Origin: Pseudomonadota bacterium
GTDB lineage: Bacteria > Pseudomonadota > Alphaproteobacteria > Acetobacterales > Acetobacteraceae
NCBI GenBank assembly: GCA_021815825.1
Contig: JAKAZO010000008.1
Location: forward strand, 1 to 64,000
DNA length: 64,000 nt
Reading direction: 5' to 3'
Part shown: positions 20,901 to 30,018 of the stretch, in pieces
Layout: every line of letters starts with the position of its first letter
How positions within the stretch are numbered: the stretch's first letter is position 1
Translations under genes and position numbers: made by a program
The notes under the pieces: generated by a model
The model's database searches: none
What the model saw: only the letters and a program-made list of their open reading frames with translations
What the model was told of the DNA's origin: nothing

Positions 20901-21398
20901 GTCGCGATCGGGCGTGCTCAGGATGAGCATCCCCCCGGGCCGCAGCACACGTTTGATCTCGGCGAGGAAGGTTTCGTGATCGTAGAAATGCTCGATGGTC
21001 TCGAAGGACGTGACCAGATCCACCGACGCGGTGGCGAGCGGGATGGCGCAGGCATCGCCGCGCAGGAAGCGCAGATTCTCGCGCGGGTAGGCCCGAGCGG
21101 CGTGGGTGACGGCAGCAGCGTCGATCTCCACCCCGATCACACGCCGCGCCACCTGAGCTAGCAGGGCGGCACCGTAGCCCTCACCGGAGGCGACATCCAG
21201 GACATCCTTGCCGCGGGCGTGGTGACGGGCGAGGAAATAGCGATGTAGATGCTCGATCTCGCCTTGTCCGCCTTCGGCCGAGGTCAGCCTCTCGCCGGTA
21301 TAGGGCAGCGCGGATGCCGGCGTCGCCAGCGGGAAAATCTCACCCAAATCACTCTCCTGCGGGAACGGAATCGGCGGCGTCGCCAGCCGGCCAAGCAC
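17964..21398 (-). CDS. Methyltransferase-GT4-GT2 multidomain glycan-modifying protein
   Basis: A 1144-residue fusion. Residues ~35-200: class I SAM methyltransferase, motif I LDVASGEGYG (67-76), VLRPGGMLILSTPDRD. Residues ~285-375: coiled coil rich in Arg/Glu/Ala. Residues ~410-490: two copies of a FDPAWYLSQHADVRALG...HYVRFGAAEGRDP-type module seen in other glycosyltransferases. Residues ~500-870: a GT-B glycosyltransferase domain (RVLFVSGEPHTPGHAYR, LGYAGGSRTHQKDF). Residues ~908-1144: a GT2 domain (VTVVVPLYNY, VDADN, GWEDYDFWCRLAERG). The GTG at 21398 lacks a ribosome site; an in-frame TTG at about 21347 with AGGAG upstream is an alternative start. It probably builds and methylates a surface glycan. 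Confidence 0.85.
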   Translation of the reverse strand: MLGRLATPPIPFPQESDLGEIFPLATPASALPYTGERLTSAEGGQGEIEHLHRYFLARHHARGKDVLDVASGEGYGAALLAQVARRVIGVEIDAAAVTHAARAYPRENLRFLRGDACAIPLATASVDLVTSFETIEHFYDHETFLAEIKRVLRPGGMLILSTPDRDITSPANTPPNPYHVHELTRDELRALVTRHFRHMAAFAQRPLLGTALFADGPMPGGPAARGALPLTFEQRGPDRIEASAGLARATYLLVVAADSDLPELADSLFIRDGLIDPYLHLPRQIEAQRHWTEEAIGRLHAEASARQAELDRLRTVAEQTAPAAAERAQVALALSEWRLAASETEREALRALLDRTETLLDQAQAQREQAEERARLARPLPRPSLAARLRRRLRRRWQPNEAEAALLAIVRASELFDPAWYLSQHADVRALGMDAAEHYVRFGAAEGRDPGPRFSVRTYLDLHQDVAAAGLNALDHYERFGRAEGRALRAAMSGPTATPSHWSLPERRPRVLFVSGEPHTPGHAYRVLRQADAVRRLGGLAEVRTVAEAASAPDLVTSANLLVLWRTEWGEAVAAVVDAARSAGRTILFDVDDLMVDPALARTDVIDGIRSQRLNEAEVARFYHRVQESMVAADFCSTTTQVLADHMHRWGKPVFVLPNSFDDATRARANLAARARRVKPSDGLLRLGYAGGSRTHQKDFAIIAGAVARFLRARPNGRLVLFRRETTDCLDVHEYPALAGLEGQIEWREYVPVAELPDEIARFDVNLAPLEVGNPFCEAKSELKFFEAALAGVASVCSPTAPFRAAIRDGETGLLAAGEDAWHDAICRLADDPQLRARLARAAEIDSIGRFGPEAQTERWASVLEQTLHRGRRAARAFALDLVRAAAPIPPLPRVPEHEIVRGYDRVTQSAVTVVVPLYNYAGFVTETLDSVKAQTLMELDLIVVDDRSTDDSLAVAERWLAANEARFGRAQLVRNRANSGLGLTRNVGFALAASEFVLPVDADNLLLPECAARCLAALRESGAAYAYPRLERFGSRTDLFGIEPYDPARLVAGNYIDAQALIRRAAWSAVGGYDHVRFGWEDYDFWCRLAERGLFGINVPERLGRYRVHEGSMLRTSTDLQRNKEMLVEDLRRRHPWSRVVSG

Positions 21399-21455
21399 AG
21401 CGAAGCATTAACGAGATCCGTGGCATAGGGCGCAAGTGAGGCACGCCAGGGAGCG

Positions 21456-21498
21456 CGGTCGGACCTGATGGAATCCTCGGGCCGGAGGTTGCTCTAGC
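21456..21498 (-). repeat. Family 1 intergenic hairpin repeat, deleted copy
   Basis: Read on the minus strand this starts CTAGAGCAACCTCCG and ends GATTCCATCAGGTCCGACCG. The first part matches the left edge and the second the right part of the composite repeats at 35902-36027 and 58173-58299; the middle is missing. It lies in the 161-base gap between the glycosyltransferase fusion and livK. Confidence 0.7.
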
Positions 21499-21559
21499 CT
21501 TGCCGCGCGGTTTGCGCGAACATGGCAGCTATACCCATGCCTGACGTGGTGGAGGAAAC

Positions 21560-22813
21560 ATGTCTCAATCTCCCATCGGCCGCCGTCTTGCCGGAGCCAC
21601 CGCCCTCGGTGTCGTCGTCCTCGCCTGCGGTGCGGCACGAGCCGAGGAGCCGATCCGGATCGGCGTGATCGCGGAGAACTCCGCCATCGGGGGCATCGCG
21701 ATCACCAACGGCGCCAAGCTCGCTGCCGAGGAGATCAATGCCGCCGGCGGCATCAATGGACGCAAGGTCGAGATCGTCGACTATGACGACCATAACTCCG
21801 CCACCGACGCCGTGCGCGCCTTCCAGCGCGCCGTCTCGGAGGATCATGTGGTGGCAGTGATCGCGAGCTACATGAGCGAGGTCGCTCTCGCGCTCGAGCC
21901 CTGGGCTGCGCGGCTGAAAGTGCCATTCATCACCCCCGGCGCGGCCAGCAACGAAATCACCCGTCGTATCCATGACGACTACGCCCACAACAAGTACAGC
22001 TTCCACGGCTACCTGACCTCGACCGAGATCGCCGACACGGTCTGCGCCTCCTCGCACGATCTCCTGGTCACCAAGCTGCACATGAAGACCACAGTGATCA
22101 TGAGCGAAGACGCTGCCTGGACGAAGCCATACGACGGCGAACTCGCCACGTGCCTTCCCGCGGCGGGCTTCAGCGTGCTCGACCATATCCGCTTCTCGCC
22201 CGACACCACCGATTTCACGCCACTCTTCAATCAGATCGAGACCAAGCACCCGGATGTGATCACCACCGGCATCTCCCATGTCGGCGTGCAGCCGACGGTG
22301 CAGTGGGCGAGCCAGCAGGTGCCGGTACCGATGGCCGGGATCAGCTCGCAGGCGACCACCGACACGTTCTGGCGCGACACCAACGGCGCCGCCCAGGGCG
22401 TGATCCTGGAGGAGCCCGCGGCGCCGGACATCGCGGTGACGGCGAAGACCATTCCCTTTGCCCAGGCCTATATCAAGCGCTTCGGCGTCAGCCCCGGCTA
22501 TGCCGGCTACACCGCAGCCGATGACGTCCACATCATCGCCGAGGCCGTCGGCCGAGCCGGTGGCGCTGAGGCGGATAAGCTTGTCGAGGCGATGGAAAAG
22601 ACCGATTATGTCGGCAATATCGGCCGGGTGCAGTTCTATGGCCGTGATGATGCCTTCACCCATGGTCTGCGCTACGGGCCTGGTTTCATCACCGGCATCG
22701 TCGTGCAATGGCAGAACGGCAAGCAGGTGCCGCTGTGGCCGACTGATATCGCGACGGGAACAATGAAGTTCCCCGCCTTCATCAAGACGCCGGATCAGCA
22801 CGCCAGCAACTGA
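21560..22813 (+). CDS. livK: ABC transporter substrate-binding protein, branched-chain amino acid type
   Basis: A 417-residue periplasmic type I binding protein of the Leu/Ile/Val (LivJ/LivK) family. The signal peptide ends near ARA-EE (about residue 28). The mature part has RIGVIAENSAIGGIAITNGAKLAAEEINAAGG, the family-typical GPMTG-like region altered to AENSAIGG, and the hinge region AVIASYMSEVALALEPWA. GGAGGAAAC directly precedes the ATG. The altered ligand loop means the substrate may be an amide, urea, aromatic or aliphatic compound rather than a branched-chain amino acid. It is the first gene of livK-H-M-GF. Confidence 0.9.
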   Translation: MSQSPIGRRLAGATALGVVVLACGAARAEEPIRIGVIAENSAIGGIAITNGAKLAAEEINAAGGINGRKVEIVDYDDHNSATDAVRAFQRAVSEDHVVAVIASYMSEVALALEPWAARLKVPFITPGAASNEITRRIHDDYAHNKYSFHGYLTSTEIADTVCASSHDLLVTKLHMKTTVIMSEDAAWTKPYDGELATCLPAAGFSVLDHIRFSPDTTDFTPLFNQIETKHPDVITTGISHVGVQPTVQWASQQVPVPMAGISSQATTDTFWRDTNGAAQGVILEEPAAPDIAVTAKTIPFAQAYIKRFGVSPGYAGYTAADDVHIIAEAVGRAGGAEADKLVEAMEKTDYVGNIGRVQFYGRDDAFTHGLRYGPGFITGIVVQWQNGKQVPLWPTDIATGTMKFPAFIKTPDQHASN

Positions 22814-22873
22814 CCCTATCGCGCCCGTCTCTGCTCAACGCCCGCCCGACAACGCGGCGGACAAGGGAAACGA

Positions 22874-23749
22874 ATGCTCGGCCTGCAGATCCTGCTCGAC
22901 GGTTTTGCCATCAGTTCACTCTACGGGCTCGGCGCCATCGGTTTCACCCTGATCTTCGGGGTCTCGGGCGTATTGAACCTCTCGCATGGCGGTCTGATGC
23001 TGATTGCCGCCGTCGCCGCTTGGTATGTCGCGGGCGATCTGCATGCCGGGCAGTATCTTGGCGCGCTCGCGGGACTTGTTGCCGGCACGCTTTCCGCCCT
23101 GGTGACCTATCTCGTCGTGGTTCGGCCCATCCAGCGCTCGCGCGCCATCCCCCGCGATGAGACGGAGATTTTCGTTCTCACCGGCACGCTGCTCTGGGGC
23201 ATCATGATCCAGGAAGCGGTGGCCTATTTGTTTTCCGACAATCCCCTCACCGTTCCGGCGCTGATCGGGGGCGTGGCGAGCATCGGCGGAGTGCGCCTGC
23301 CGTATAACGAGATGCTGGTGGCGGCCGTGTCCTGGCTCTCGATCGGGCTGCTCTGGCTGCTGGTGAACCGCACCCGGATGGGCAAGACGCTGCTGGCCTG
23401 CGCCATCAATCCGCGTGGCCTGACCCTGCTCGGCTTCGAACTCTCGCGCATCTACTTCGCGGTCTGGGTCATCTATGGCCTGCTCGTGTCGGCGGCGGGC
23501 GTGCTGCTGGCGAGTTTTCTTGGCACCAGCTCCGGCAATATCGGCAACCTGACGGCGAGCGCCTTTTCCATCGTCGTGCTCGGCGGGCTCGGCAGCGTCT
23601 CGGGTTCGCTCATTGCGGCCTATGTCGTCGGCTATCTGGAGACGGTCACGGCCTATCTGATCTCGCCTGAGATCCGCACGATCCCGGCGCTTCTTCTGCT
23701 GGTGCTGGTACTCTATCTGCGCCCGCAGGGCCTGCTCGGGCGGCGGTGA
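22874..23749 (+). CDS. livH: Branched-chain amino acid-type ABC permease LivH
   Basis: A 291-residue inner-membrane permease with about eight hydrophobic segments. LivH hallmarks are GLGAIGFTLIFGVSGVLNLSHGGLMLIAA near the N terminus and IVVLGGLGSVSGSLIAAYVVG before the last helices. AAGGG precedes the ATG. It is 60 bases downstream of livK, and its stop lies just before livM. Confidence 0.92.
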   Translation: MLGLQILLDGFAISSLYGLGAIGFTLIFGVSGVLNLSHGGLMLIAAVAAWYVAGDLHAGQYLGALAGLVAGTLSALVTYLVVVRPIQRSRAIPRDETEIFVLTGTLLWGIMIQEAVAYLFSDNPLTVPALIGGVASIGGVRLPYNEMLVAAVSWLSIGLLWLLVNRTRMGKTLLACAINPRGLTLLGFELSRIYFAVWVIYGLLVSAAGVLLASFLGTSSGNIGNLTASAFSIVVLGGLGSVSGSLIAAYVVGYLETVTAYLISPEIRTIPALLLLVLVLYLRPQGLLGRR

Positions 23750-23760
23750 AAGGCAGGCCG

Positions 23761-24665
23761 ATGAACTGGCGTCCTCTCGCGCTTGTGCTGGTGGCGATCG
23801 CGCTCGCCGCGTTGCCTTTCGGGGTCTCGGGCTACGCGCTCGGCGTTCTGACGCTGGCCTATTATTTCGGCGTCTTCTCGATGTCATGGGATTTGTTGTT
23901 CGGCTTCGCCGGCGAGGTGAATTTCGGTCCGACCTTCCTCATCGGCGTCGGCGCCTACAGCGCCGGCCTGCTCAACGTGCACGGATGGTCGATCCCGCTC
24001 TGCGTCGCCACCGGCGCGGCCGCCTCGGTCGTCGCGGGGCTGCTGCTCGCCCTGCCGGCCCTGCGGCTGCGCGGACCGTATTTCGGTCTGGTGACGCTGG
24101 TGGCCGTGCTGCTGCTGCAGCAGGTGATCGTGATTTTCGCCGGGGTGACCGGCGGGGAAATCGGGCTTTCGCTCCCCGATGTCCTCTCAGTCGATGCCCG
24201 TACGAATTACTGGTACGCGTTCGGTTTCATGGTGGTGAGTGCGGCGCTGCTGACCGGGCTGGCGCGCTCTCCGGTCGGACTGATCCTGCAGGCGGCAGGA
24301 CAGGACCCCGTCGAGGCGCAGGCGCTGGGCTTCAACGTCGCCAAGCACAAGCTCGCGGCCTTCTCGGTCAGCGCCCTGTTCTCCGGCCTTTCGGGAGCGC
24401 TGATGGTGTTCTACCTCGGCACCGCTTCCGTTGGCACCGTCGTCGATGTGGCCATCGCGGTGCAGGTGATCATCGCCGTCGTGCTCGGCGGCCGACGCAC
24501 GATTCTGGGCGGCGTGATCGGCTCCCTGTTCCTCATCATTGCCGGCGAGATTCTGCGCCCGCTGGGCCAGCTCAGCACGCTCGTCGTCTCGGCCATCGCG
24601 CTGGCCGTGATTCTGTTCTTCCCAGATGGGCTTCTCGGGATCTTTGCCCGGCGGGGAGAGCGCGC

Positions 24666-24669
<4 letters not shown>
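23761..24669 (+). CDS. livM: Branched-chain amino acid-type ABC permease LivM
   Basis: A 302-residue permease with the LivM features [40 protein letters not shown] and [24 protein letters not shown]. The ATG at 23761 is preceded by AAAGGCAGG and begins a membrane segment. An in-frame GTG at 23746, overlapping the livH stop, would add five residues. The stop overlaps the start of the fused ATPase gene (ATGA). Confidence 0.92.
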
Positions 24670-26116
<1,447 letters not shown>

Positions 26117-26126
<10 letters not shown>

Positions 26127-26890
26127 GGCGGGGAGCCAGGCTTTCCAAGCAGGTCCGCCAGCACCGGCTCGATGGCTTCGGCCATGCGCGCCTGGCCGGT
26201 GGCGTTTGGATGCAGGGCCGGGCGCGGCGGAGACGAGGCGGGGTCGAGGAACAGCGTGAGGTCGAGCCGCCCCGCGTGGCGAAAGACCCCGCCGATATCA
26301 AGGAAGCGCACCATCCGATCCCGCGCATAGCGGGCGGTGAGGCCGGCATTGACCAGATTGGTCTGGCGCGCCACCCACGGGCCGCGATCAGCGGGCAGGA
26401 CGCCGAGCAGCAGAATGCGCGTGCGCGGCAAATGGTGGCGCAGCGCGGCGACGTCGGCGACGATCCCGGTCTCGGTATCGGCCGCCGACCAGTGCAGCCG
26501 CCCGAAATTGTTGGCGCCGATCAGAACCACCGCGACCGCCGGCGCGATGCCGTCGGCTTCGCCGTGCTCGATGCGCCAGAGCAGGTTCGCCGTCGTGTCG
26601 CCGGTGAAGCCGAGATTGACGGCGTGGCGGCGGCCGTAGAAACGCTGCCAGACCGGCGTGAAATCGCCGCGTTCATAGTCCTGGGTGATGGAATCGCCGT
26701 AGAAGGCGAGATCGACCGGGCCCTGCCGCAGCTCCGCCGTCTTGCGCTCGAACCGCTCCCGCCACCACGGCAGGTCGAGCCGCGCGATGGGTGCGGCTGC
26801 CAGCACCGTCCGGGGCGGCGGCTGGCTCGCGGCCGGCCCGACGGCGCCGACCGCGAGCGCGCACAGGAAGATGAGCGCGGCACGCCGCAT
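26117..26890 (-). CDS. Exported SGNH-family hydrolase (GDSL lipase/esterase type)
   Basis: A 257-residue SGNH hydrolase. The nucleophile block is YGDSIT (about residue 63), the oxyanion Asn is in VLIGANNFG, and the catalytic Asp-His pair lies in RPALHPNATGQARMAEAI near the C terminus. A signal peptide (MRRAALIFLCALAVGAVGPAASQ) sends it to the periplasm. It resembles platelet-activating-factor acetylhydrolase-like bacterial SGNH proteins that deacylate glycans or peptidoglycan. It shares one base with the uppP stop (TGATG), so it is coupled to cell-wall lipid recycling. Its 3' end overlaps the livGF end by ten bases. Confidence 0.87.
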
Positions 26891-27723
26891 CAAGCCAGCC
26901 GAAGCCAGATTGCGGCGCCAATGCCGGCGGCGATGCAATACCAGGCGAAGGGCAGCAGCGCCCAATCGTCGTGGCGGCGGAAATAGCGCATCAGAAAGGC
27001 GGTCGCCGCGAAGGCCGTCGCGCCGGAGACGACCGCGGCCAGTGCCGCGAGAGTGAAGGTGCCGGGTGCCACCTCGGCGTGCAGCAATTTCGGCACTTCG
27101 AGCAGCGTCGCGCCGAGGATGATCGGGGTGGCGATGAGGAATGAGAAATGCGCCGAGCCGGCGTGATCGACCCCGCGCAAGAGGCCGCCCACCATGCTCG
27201 CCCCCGAGCGCGAGATGCCGGGGACAAGCGCGGTCGCCTGGCAGAGGCCGATGACGATTGCGTCGAGGATCGTCAGTCCGGAGAGCGCGCGATGGCCGCG
27301 CTGGCGCAATCGCTCGCCGAGCAGCAGCAGCAGCCCGTTGAGCACCAGCATGGCGGCGGCGAGCAGCGGCGAGGCGAACAGCGCGCGCAATTTGTGCTCC
27401 AGCACGACGCCGATGAGGCCCGCAGGGATCGTCGCGATGACGATCAGGCCGAGCATGCGCCGGCTCTGGCGCACCTGCGGCGCGGCCGCGAAGCCGAGCG
27501 CGCCGAGCGCGAGAAGAATCCAATCGCGCCAGAAATAGAGCAGCAGCGCCGCGGCAGTGCCGAGATGGAGCATGACGAGGAAGGGCAGAAAAGACGGGTC
27601 ATGCTGATCGAGATGCCAGCCGAGCACGGCCGGCAGGACCACGGCATGGCCGAGGCTGCTCACCGGAAACAGCTCGGTGGCGCCTTGCAGCACAGCGATG
27701 CCGATCGCTTCGAGGGCGTTCAT
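26890..27723 (-). CDS. uppP: Undecaprenyl-diphosphatase (BacA/UppP)
   Basis: A 277-residue multi-pass membrane enzyme that dephosphorylates undecaprenyl diphosphate so the lipid carrier can be reused in peptidoglycan and glycan synthesis. Both catalytic motifs are present: LQGATELFPVSSLGHAVV (residues ~13-30; the usual TEFLP is TELFP) and VPGISRSGASM. The C terminus ends in a hydrophobic helix. It is followed by an SGNH hydrolase in a one-base overlap. Confidence 0.93.
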   Translation of the reverse strand: MNALEAIGIAVLQGATELFPVSSLGHAVVLPAVLGWHLDQHDPSFLPFLVMLHLGTAAALLLYFWRDWILLALGALGFAAAPQVRQSRRMLGLIVIATIPAGLIGVVLEHKLRALFASPLLAAAMLVLNGLLLLLGERLRQRGHRALSGLTILDAIVIGLCQATALVPGISRSGASMVGGLLRGVDHAGSAHFSFLIATPIILGATLLEVPKLLHAEVAPGTFTLAALAAVVSGATAFAATAFLMRYFRRHDDWALLPFAWYCIAAGIGAAIWLRLA

Positions 27724-27899
27724 CGACTTGGTTCTCCAGGCCAGGGGCGGAAGGACCGGCTCCGCACGGAGCCGCCGCCGGCACCGGATTCCCTCGGCGG
27801 CACGGCAGATCGAGTATGAGTGTCTGCTGGGCGCCGCTCAAGCCTGCCGAACGGACGGCTAAAATTGGCTTCAATGATGCCGTCGTCTCTTGCCGGGGC

Positions 27900-27915
27900 G
27901 TGGGGCATGCCCCAC
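27900..27915. promoter_or_regulatory. Perfect 16-base palindrome upstream of the nine-heme cytochrome gene
   Basis: GTGGGGCA followed by its exact complement TGCCCCAC, 27 bases before the cytochrome start. It could be an operator or a leader hairpin. No known regulator box is recognised. Confidence 0.4.
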
Positions 27916-27942
27916 CCTCACCAGTGTATGACCGGGGGGATC

Positions 27943-29589
27943 ATGCGACGAAGCTGGGTCGCGATTCTGATTTTGGCCGGTCTGCTCGGTGGTGCGGTCG
28001 CGCTCTATCGCGTGGCGTTGCCTGGACTGTCCTCCGCGCGCGGCGAGCCACCGGCATTGGAGATACGCCTGGCCCGCTGGGCGCTCTCGGCGAGCGTACC
28101 GGCAGCCGACCGGGCTCGGCGCAATCCGCTCGGTGACGACCCCGCCGAGATCGCGGCCGGCGCCGATCTGTTCCGTGGGAAGTGCGAATCGTGCCACGGG
28201 TTTGACGGCAGCGGCCATACCGAAATAGCAGCCGGCGAATACCCGCGCCCGCCCGCGCTCCGCGCGGCCACGGCGCCAATGAGCGACGGCGAAATATTTT
28301 ATCACATCGCGAACGGCATCCGGAACACCGGCATGCCTGCCTGGACTCTGCCGGAGCGGCAGATCTGGCAGATCGTCAGCTTCATACGACACTTGCCGTT
28401 GATATCCGGGCCGTTAATCGCTGGGCCGATAACGGGCGCGCCAGCAGGTCCGCGGGACGCGCATTTCACCGGCTCCGCCGCCTGCCGGCGCTGTCATGCC
28501 GAGATTTATGCGCGCTGGGAGAAGTCACGGATGGCGAATGTCGTCCGTGACCCGCGCAGCCATCCCGACGCCATCATCCCCGATCTGACAAAATCCGACC
28601 CTCTGGTCGATTTCACCCTCGATGACATCGCCCTGGTCTACGGTAGCCGTTGGAAGCAGCGCTATTTCAAGAAGATCGGTGACGAGTACTATGTCCTTGG
28701 CGCGCAGTGGGACGTGACGCACCGCCTGTGGCGGCGCTATTTCGTGCCGAACGACGCCGACTGGTGGGCGCCGCTCTACCCGCCGGACAATATGCGGCGC
28801 CCGACCGGCCCTCTCTGCGACGGCTGCCATTCGGTCAATTACGATATCCGCACCAGAACGGTGACCGAGTGGAACGTCGGCTGCGAGAAATGCCACGGTC
28901 CCGGCAGCGCCCATGTCGCCGCGCCGGTGCGCGGCACCATCATCAACCCGGCACGGCTCGGCTATGTCCAGGCCAACGATGTGTGCATCCAGTGCCACTC
29001 CCAGGGCCGGCCGCTGACGAACCCGATTGAAGGCCATTTTTTCGACTGGCCGGTGGGCTTCCAGGTCGGGCTCAACCTCGCAGACTTCTGGGGGTTGGAA
29101 GATCGCGCCCCCGGCAAGACGACATTCACCCATTTCGCCGATGGCACCGCCCATAAGAACCGCATGCAGGGCAATGATTTCGTTCAAAGCCTGATGTATA
29201 CGCGCGGTGTCACATGCTTCTCGTGCCATGATCCGCACGGGTCGAACAATCGCGCCAGCCTGCTGCAGCCGCCGGGGGCGATCTGCCTGACCTGCCATGG
29301 CCCGAACACCGCCAACGGGCCACGCGCCGCCACCATCGAAGCGCACACCCATCATGCCGCGACCAGCCCCGGGAGCGCCTGCGTCAACTGCCACATGCCG
29401 GCGATCGAGCAGACCATCGCCGATGTCGACGTCCACGCCCACACGTTCCGCTTCATCACGCCTGGCGAAACGCGCGTCCTTGGCGTCCCGAACCCCTGCA
29501 CCGTCTGCCACCGGGACAAGACCCCCGACTGGGCCGCGGCGGTGATGCGCACCTGGACGGATCGCTCGCCCTGGCGCCTGCAGCCTTAG
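27943..29589 (+). CDS. Nine-heme cytochrome c: monoheme domain fused to a cytochrome c554-like octaheme domain
   Basis: A 548-residue protein with an N-terminal membrane anchor (MRRSWVAILILAGLLGG) and nine CxxCH heme sites: 81 (CESCH), 181 (CRRCH), 292 (CDGCH), 314 (CEKCH), 348 (CIQCH), 425 (CFSCH), 448 (CLTCH), 480 (CVNCH) and 519 (CTVCH). Residues 65-150 form a class I cytochrome c domain with the Met-ligand candidate GMPAW. The rest resembles the cytochrome c554/multiheme cytochrome superfamily (CEKCHGPGSAH, CFSCHDPHGSNN). It should be periplasmic, tethered to the inner membrane, and carry electrons; the donor and acceptor are unknown. No maturation or partner oxidoreductase genes are adjacent. 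An in-frame ATG at 27928 is an alternative start. Confidence 0.9.
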   Translation: MRRSWVAILILAGLLGGAVALYRVALPGLSSARGEPPALEIRLARWALSASVPAADRARRNPLGDDPAEIAAGADLFRGKCESCHGFDGSGHTEIAAGEYPRPPALRAATAPMSDGEIFYHIANGIRNTGMPAWTLPERQIWQIVSFIRHLPLISGPLIAGPITGAPAGPRDAHFTGSAACRRCHAEIYARWEKSRMANVVRDPRSHPDAIIPDLTKSDPLVDFTLDDIALVYGSRWKQRYFKKIGDEYYVLGAQWDVTHRLWRRYFVPNDADWWAPLYPPDNMRRPTGPLCDGCHSVNYDIRTRTVTEWNVGCEKCHGPGSAHVAAPVRGTIINPARLGYVQANDVCIQCHSQGRPLTNPIEGHFFDWPVGFQVGLNLADFWGLEDRAPGKTTFTHFADGTAHKNRMQGNDFVQSLMYTRGVTCFSCHDPHGSNNRASLLQPPGAICLTCHGPNTANGPRAATIEAHTHHAATSPGSACVNCHMPAIEQTIADVDVHAHTFRFITPGETRVLGVPNPCTVCHRDKTPDWAAAVMRTWTDRSPWRLQP

Positions 29590-29640
29590 CTCGGTCCGCC
29601 GCCGCTCGGTCCGCCGCCGCTCAGGCCGCCGCGGCCCAGG
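29590..29640. repeat. Short GC-rich direct repeats after the cytochrome gene
   Basis: CTCGGTCCGCCGCCG occurs twice in tandem and a third, altered copy (CTCAGGCCGCCG) follows. This lies right after the cytochrome stop codon and probably arose by slippage. Confidence 0.6.
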
Positions 29641-29647
29641 ACCGGCG

Positions 29648-29711
29648 GCTCACTGGACCCCCGGGCTCACTGGACCCCCGGGCTCACTGGACCCCCCGGG
29701 CTCACTGGACC
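29648..29711. repeat. 17-base tandem repeat, three and a half copies
   Basis: The unit GCTCACTGGACCCCCGG is repeated at 29648, 29665 and 29682 (the third has one extra C), and a partial fourth at 29700 runs into the stop codon and last codons of the DUF1150 gene. On the minus strand each unit contains the gene's final GTCCAGTGA, so the array looks like serial duplication of the 3' end. Confidence 0.9.
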
Positions 29712-29959
29712 AGGGTGGGGATCATGTCGTGCTCGCGGATCGCGGCAGCCGCGGCCTCGATCGTCGGGGCGACGCCGACCGGGCGGCCATCCGCGGCGTG
29801 GATGGCGAAGGCGCGCCCGCCATCGACGACGACCGGGCGGATATAGGCGAGCTGGGTCACGCCGAGCTCGGCGAGCTGGCTCGCGCTGATGTGGCGGATG
29901 TCGAAGCCACCGTCCGCGGCGCCCGGCTGGGCGGAGGCGGGGGCAGGGTTGGTCTGCAT
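29702..29959 (-). CDS. DUF1150-family small protein
   Basis: An 85-residue protein of the alphaproteobacterial DUF1150 family: IRHISASQLAELGVTQLAYIRPV followed by AIHAADGRPVGVAPTIEAAAAAI and the typical end EHDMIPTLVQ. Function unknown; the family is usually found next to hsp20, as here, which suggests a stress-linked role. GGAGAG upstream supports the ATG at 29959 over two earlier ATGs. The gap to hsp20 is 59 bases, so co-transcription is likely. Confidence 0.87.
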   Translation of the reverse strand: MQTNPAPASAQPGAADGGFDIRHISASQLAELGVTQLAYIRPVVVDGGRAFAIHAADGRPVGVAPTIEAAAAAIREHDMIPTLVQ

Positions 29960-30018
29960 GTCAACTCTCCGTTCTGTTCCTGTTTGGCCGGATCGCTCCG
30001 GCATGGCGGCGTCCGCCA

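Noticed and set aside
18594-21161. 855-codon plus-strand frame opposite the glycosyltransferase fusion
   Set aside because: The opposite strand shows clear methyltransferase and GT motifs throughout; this frame has none and is Arg/Gly/Gln-rich.
29590-29711. CRISPR-like array
   Set aside because: The units are directly joined without unique spacers, so these are simple tandem repeats.
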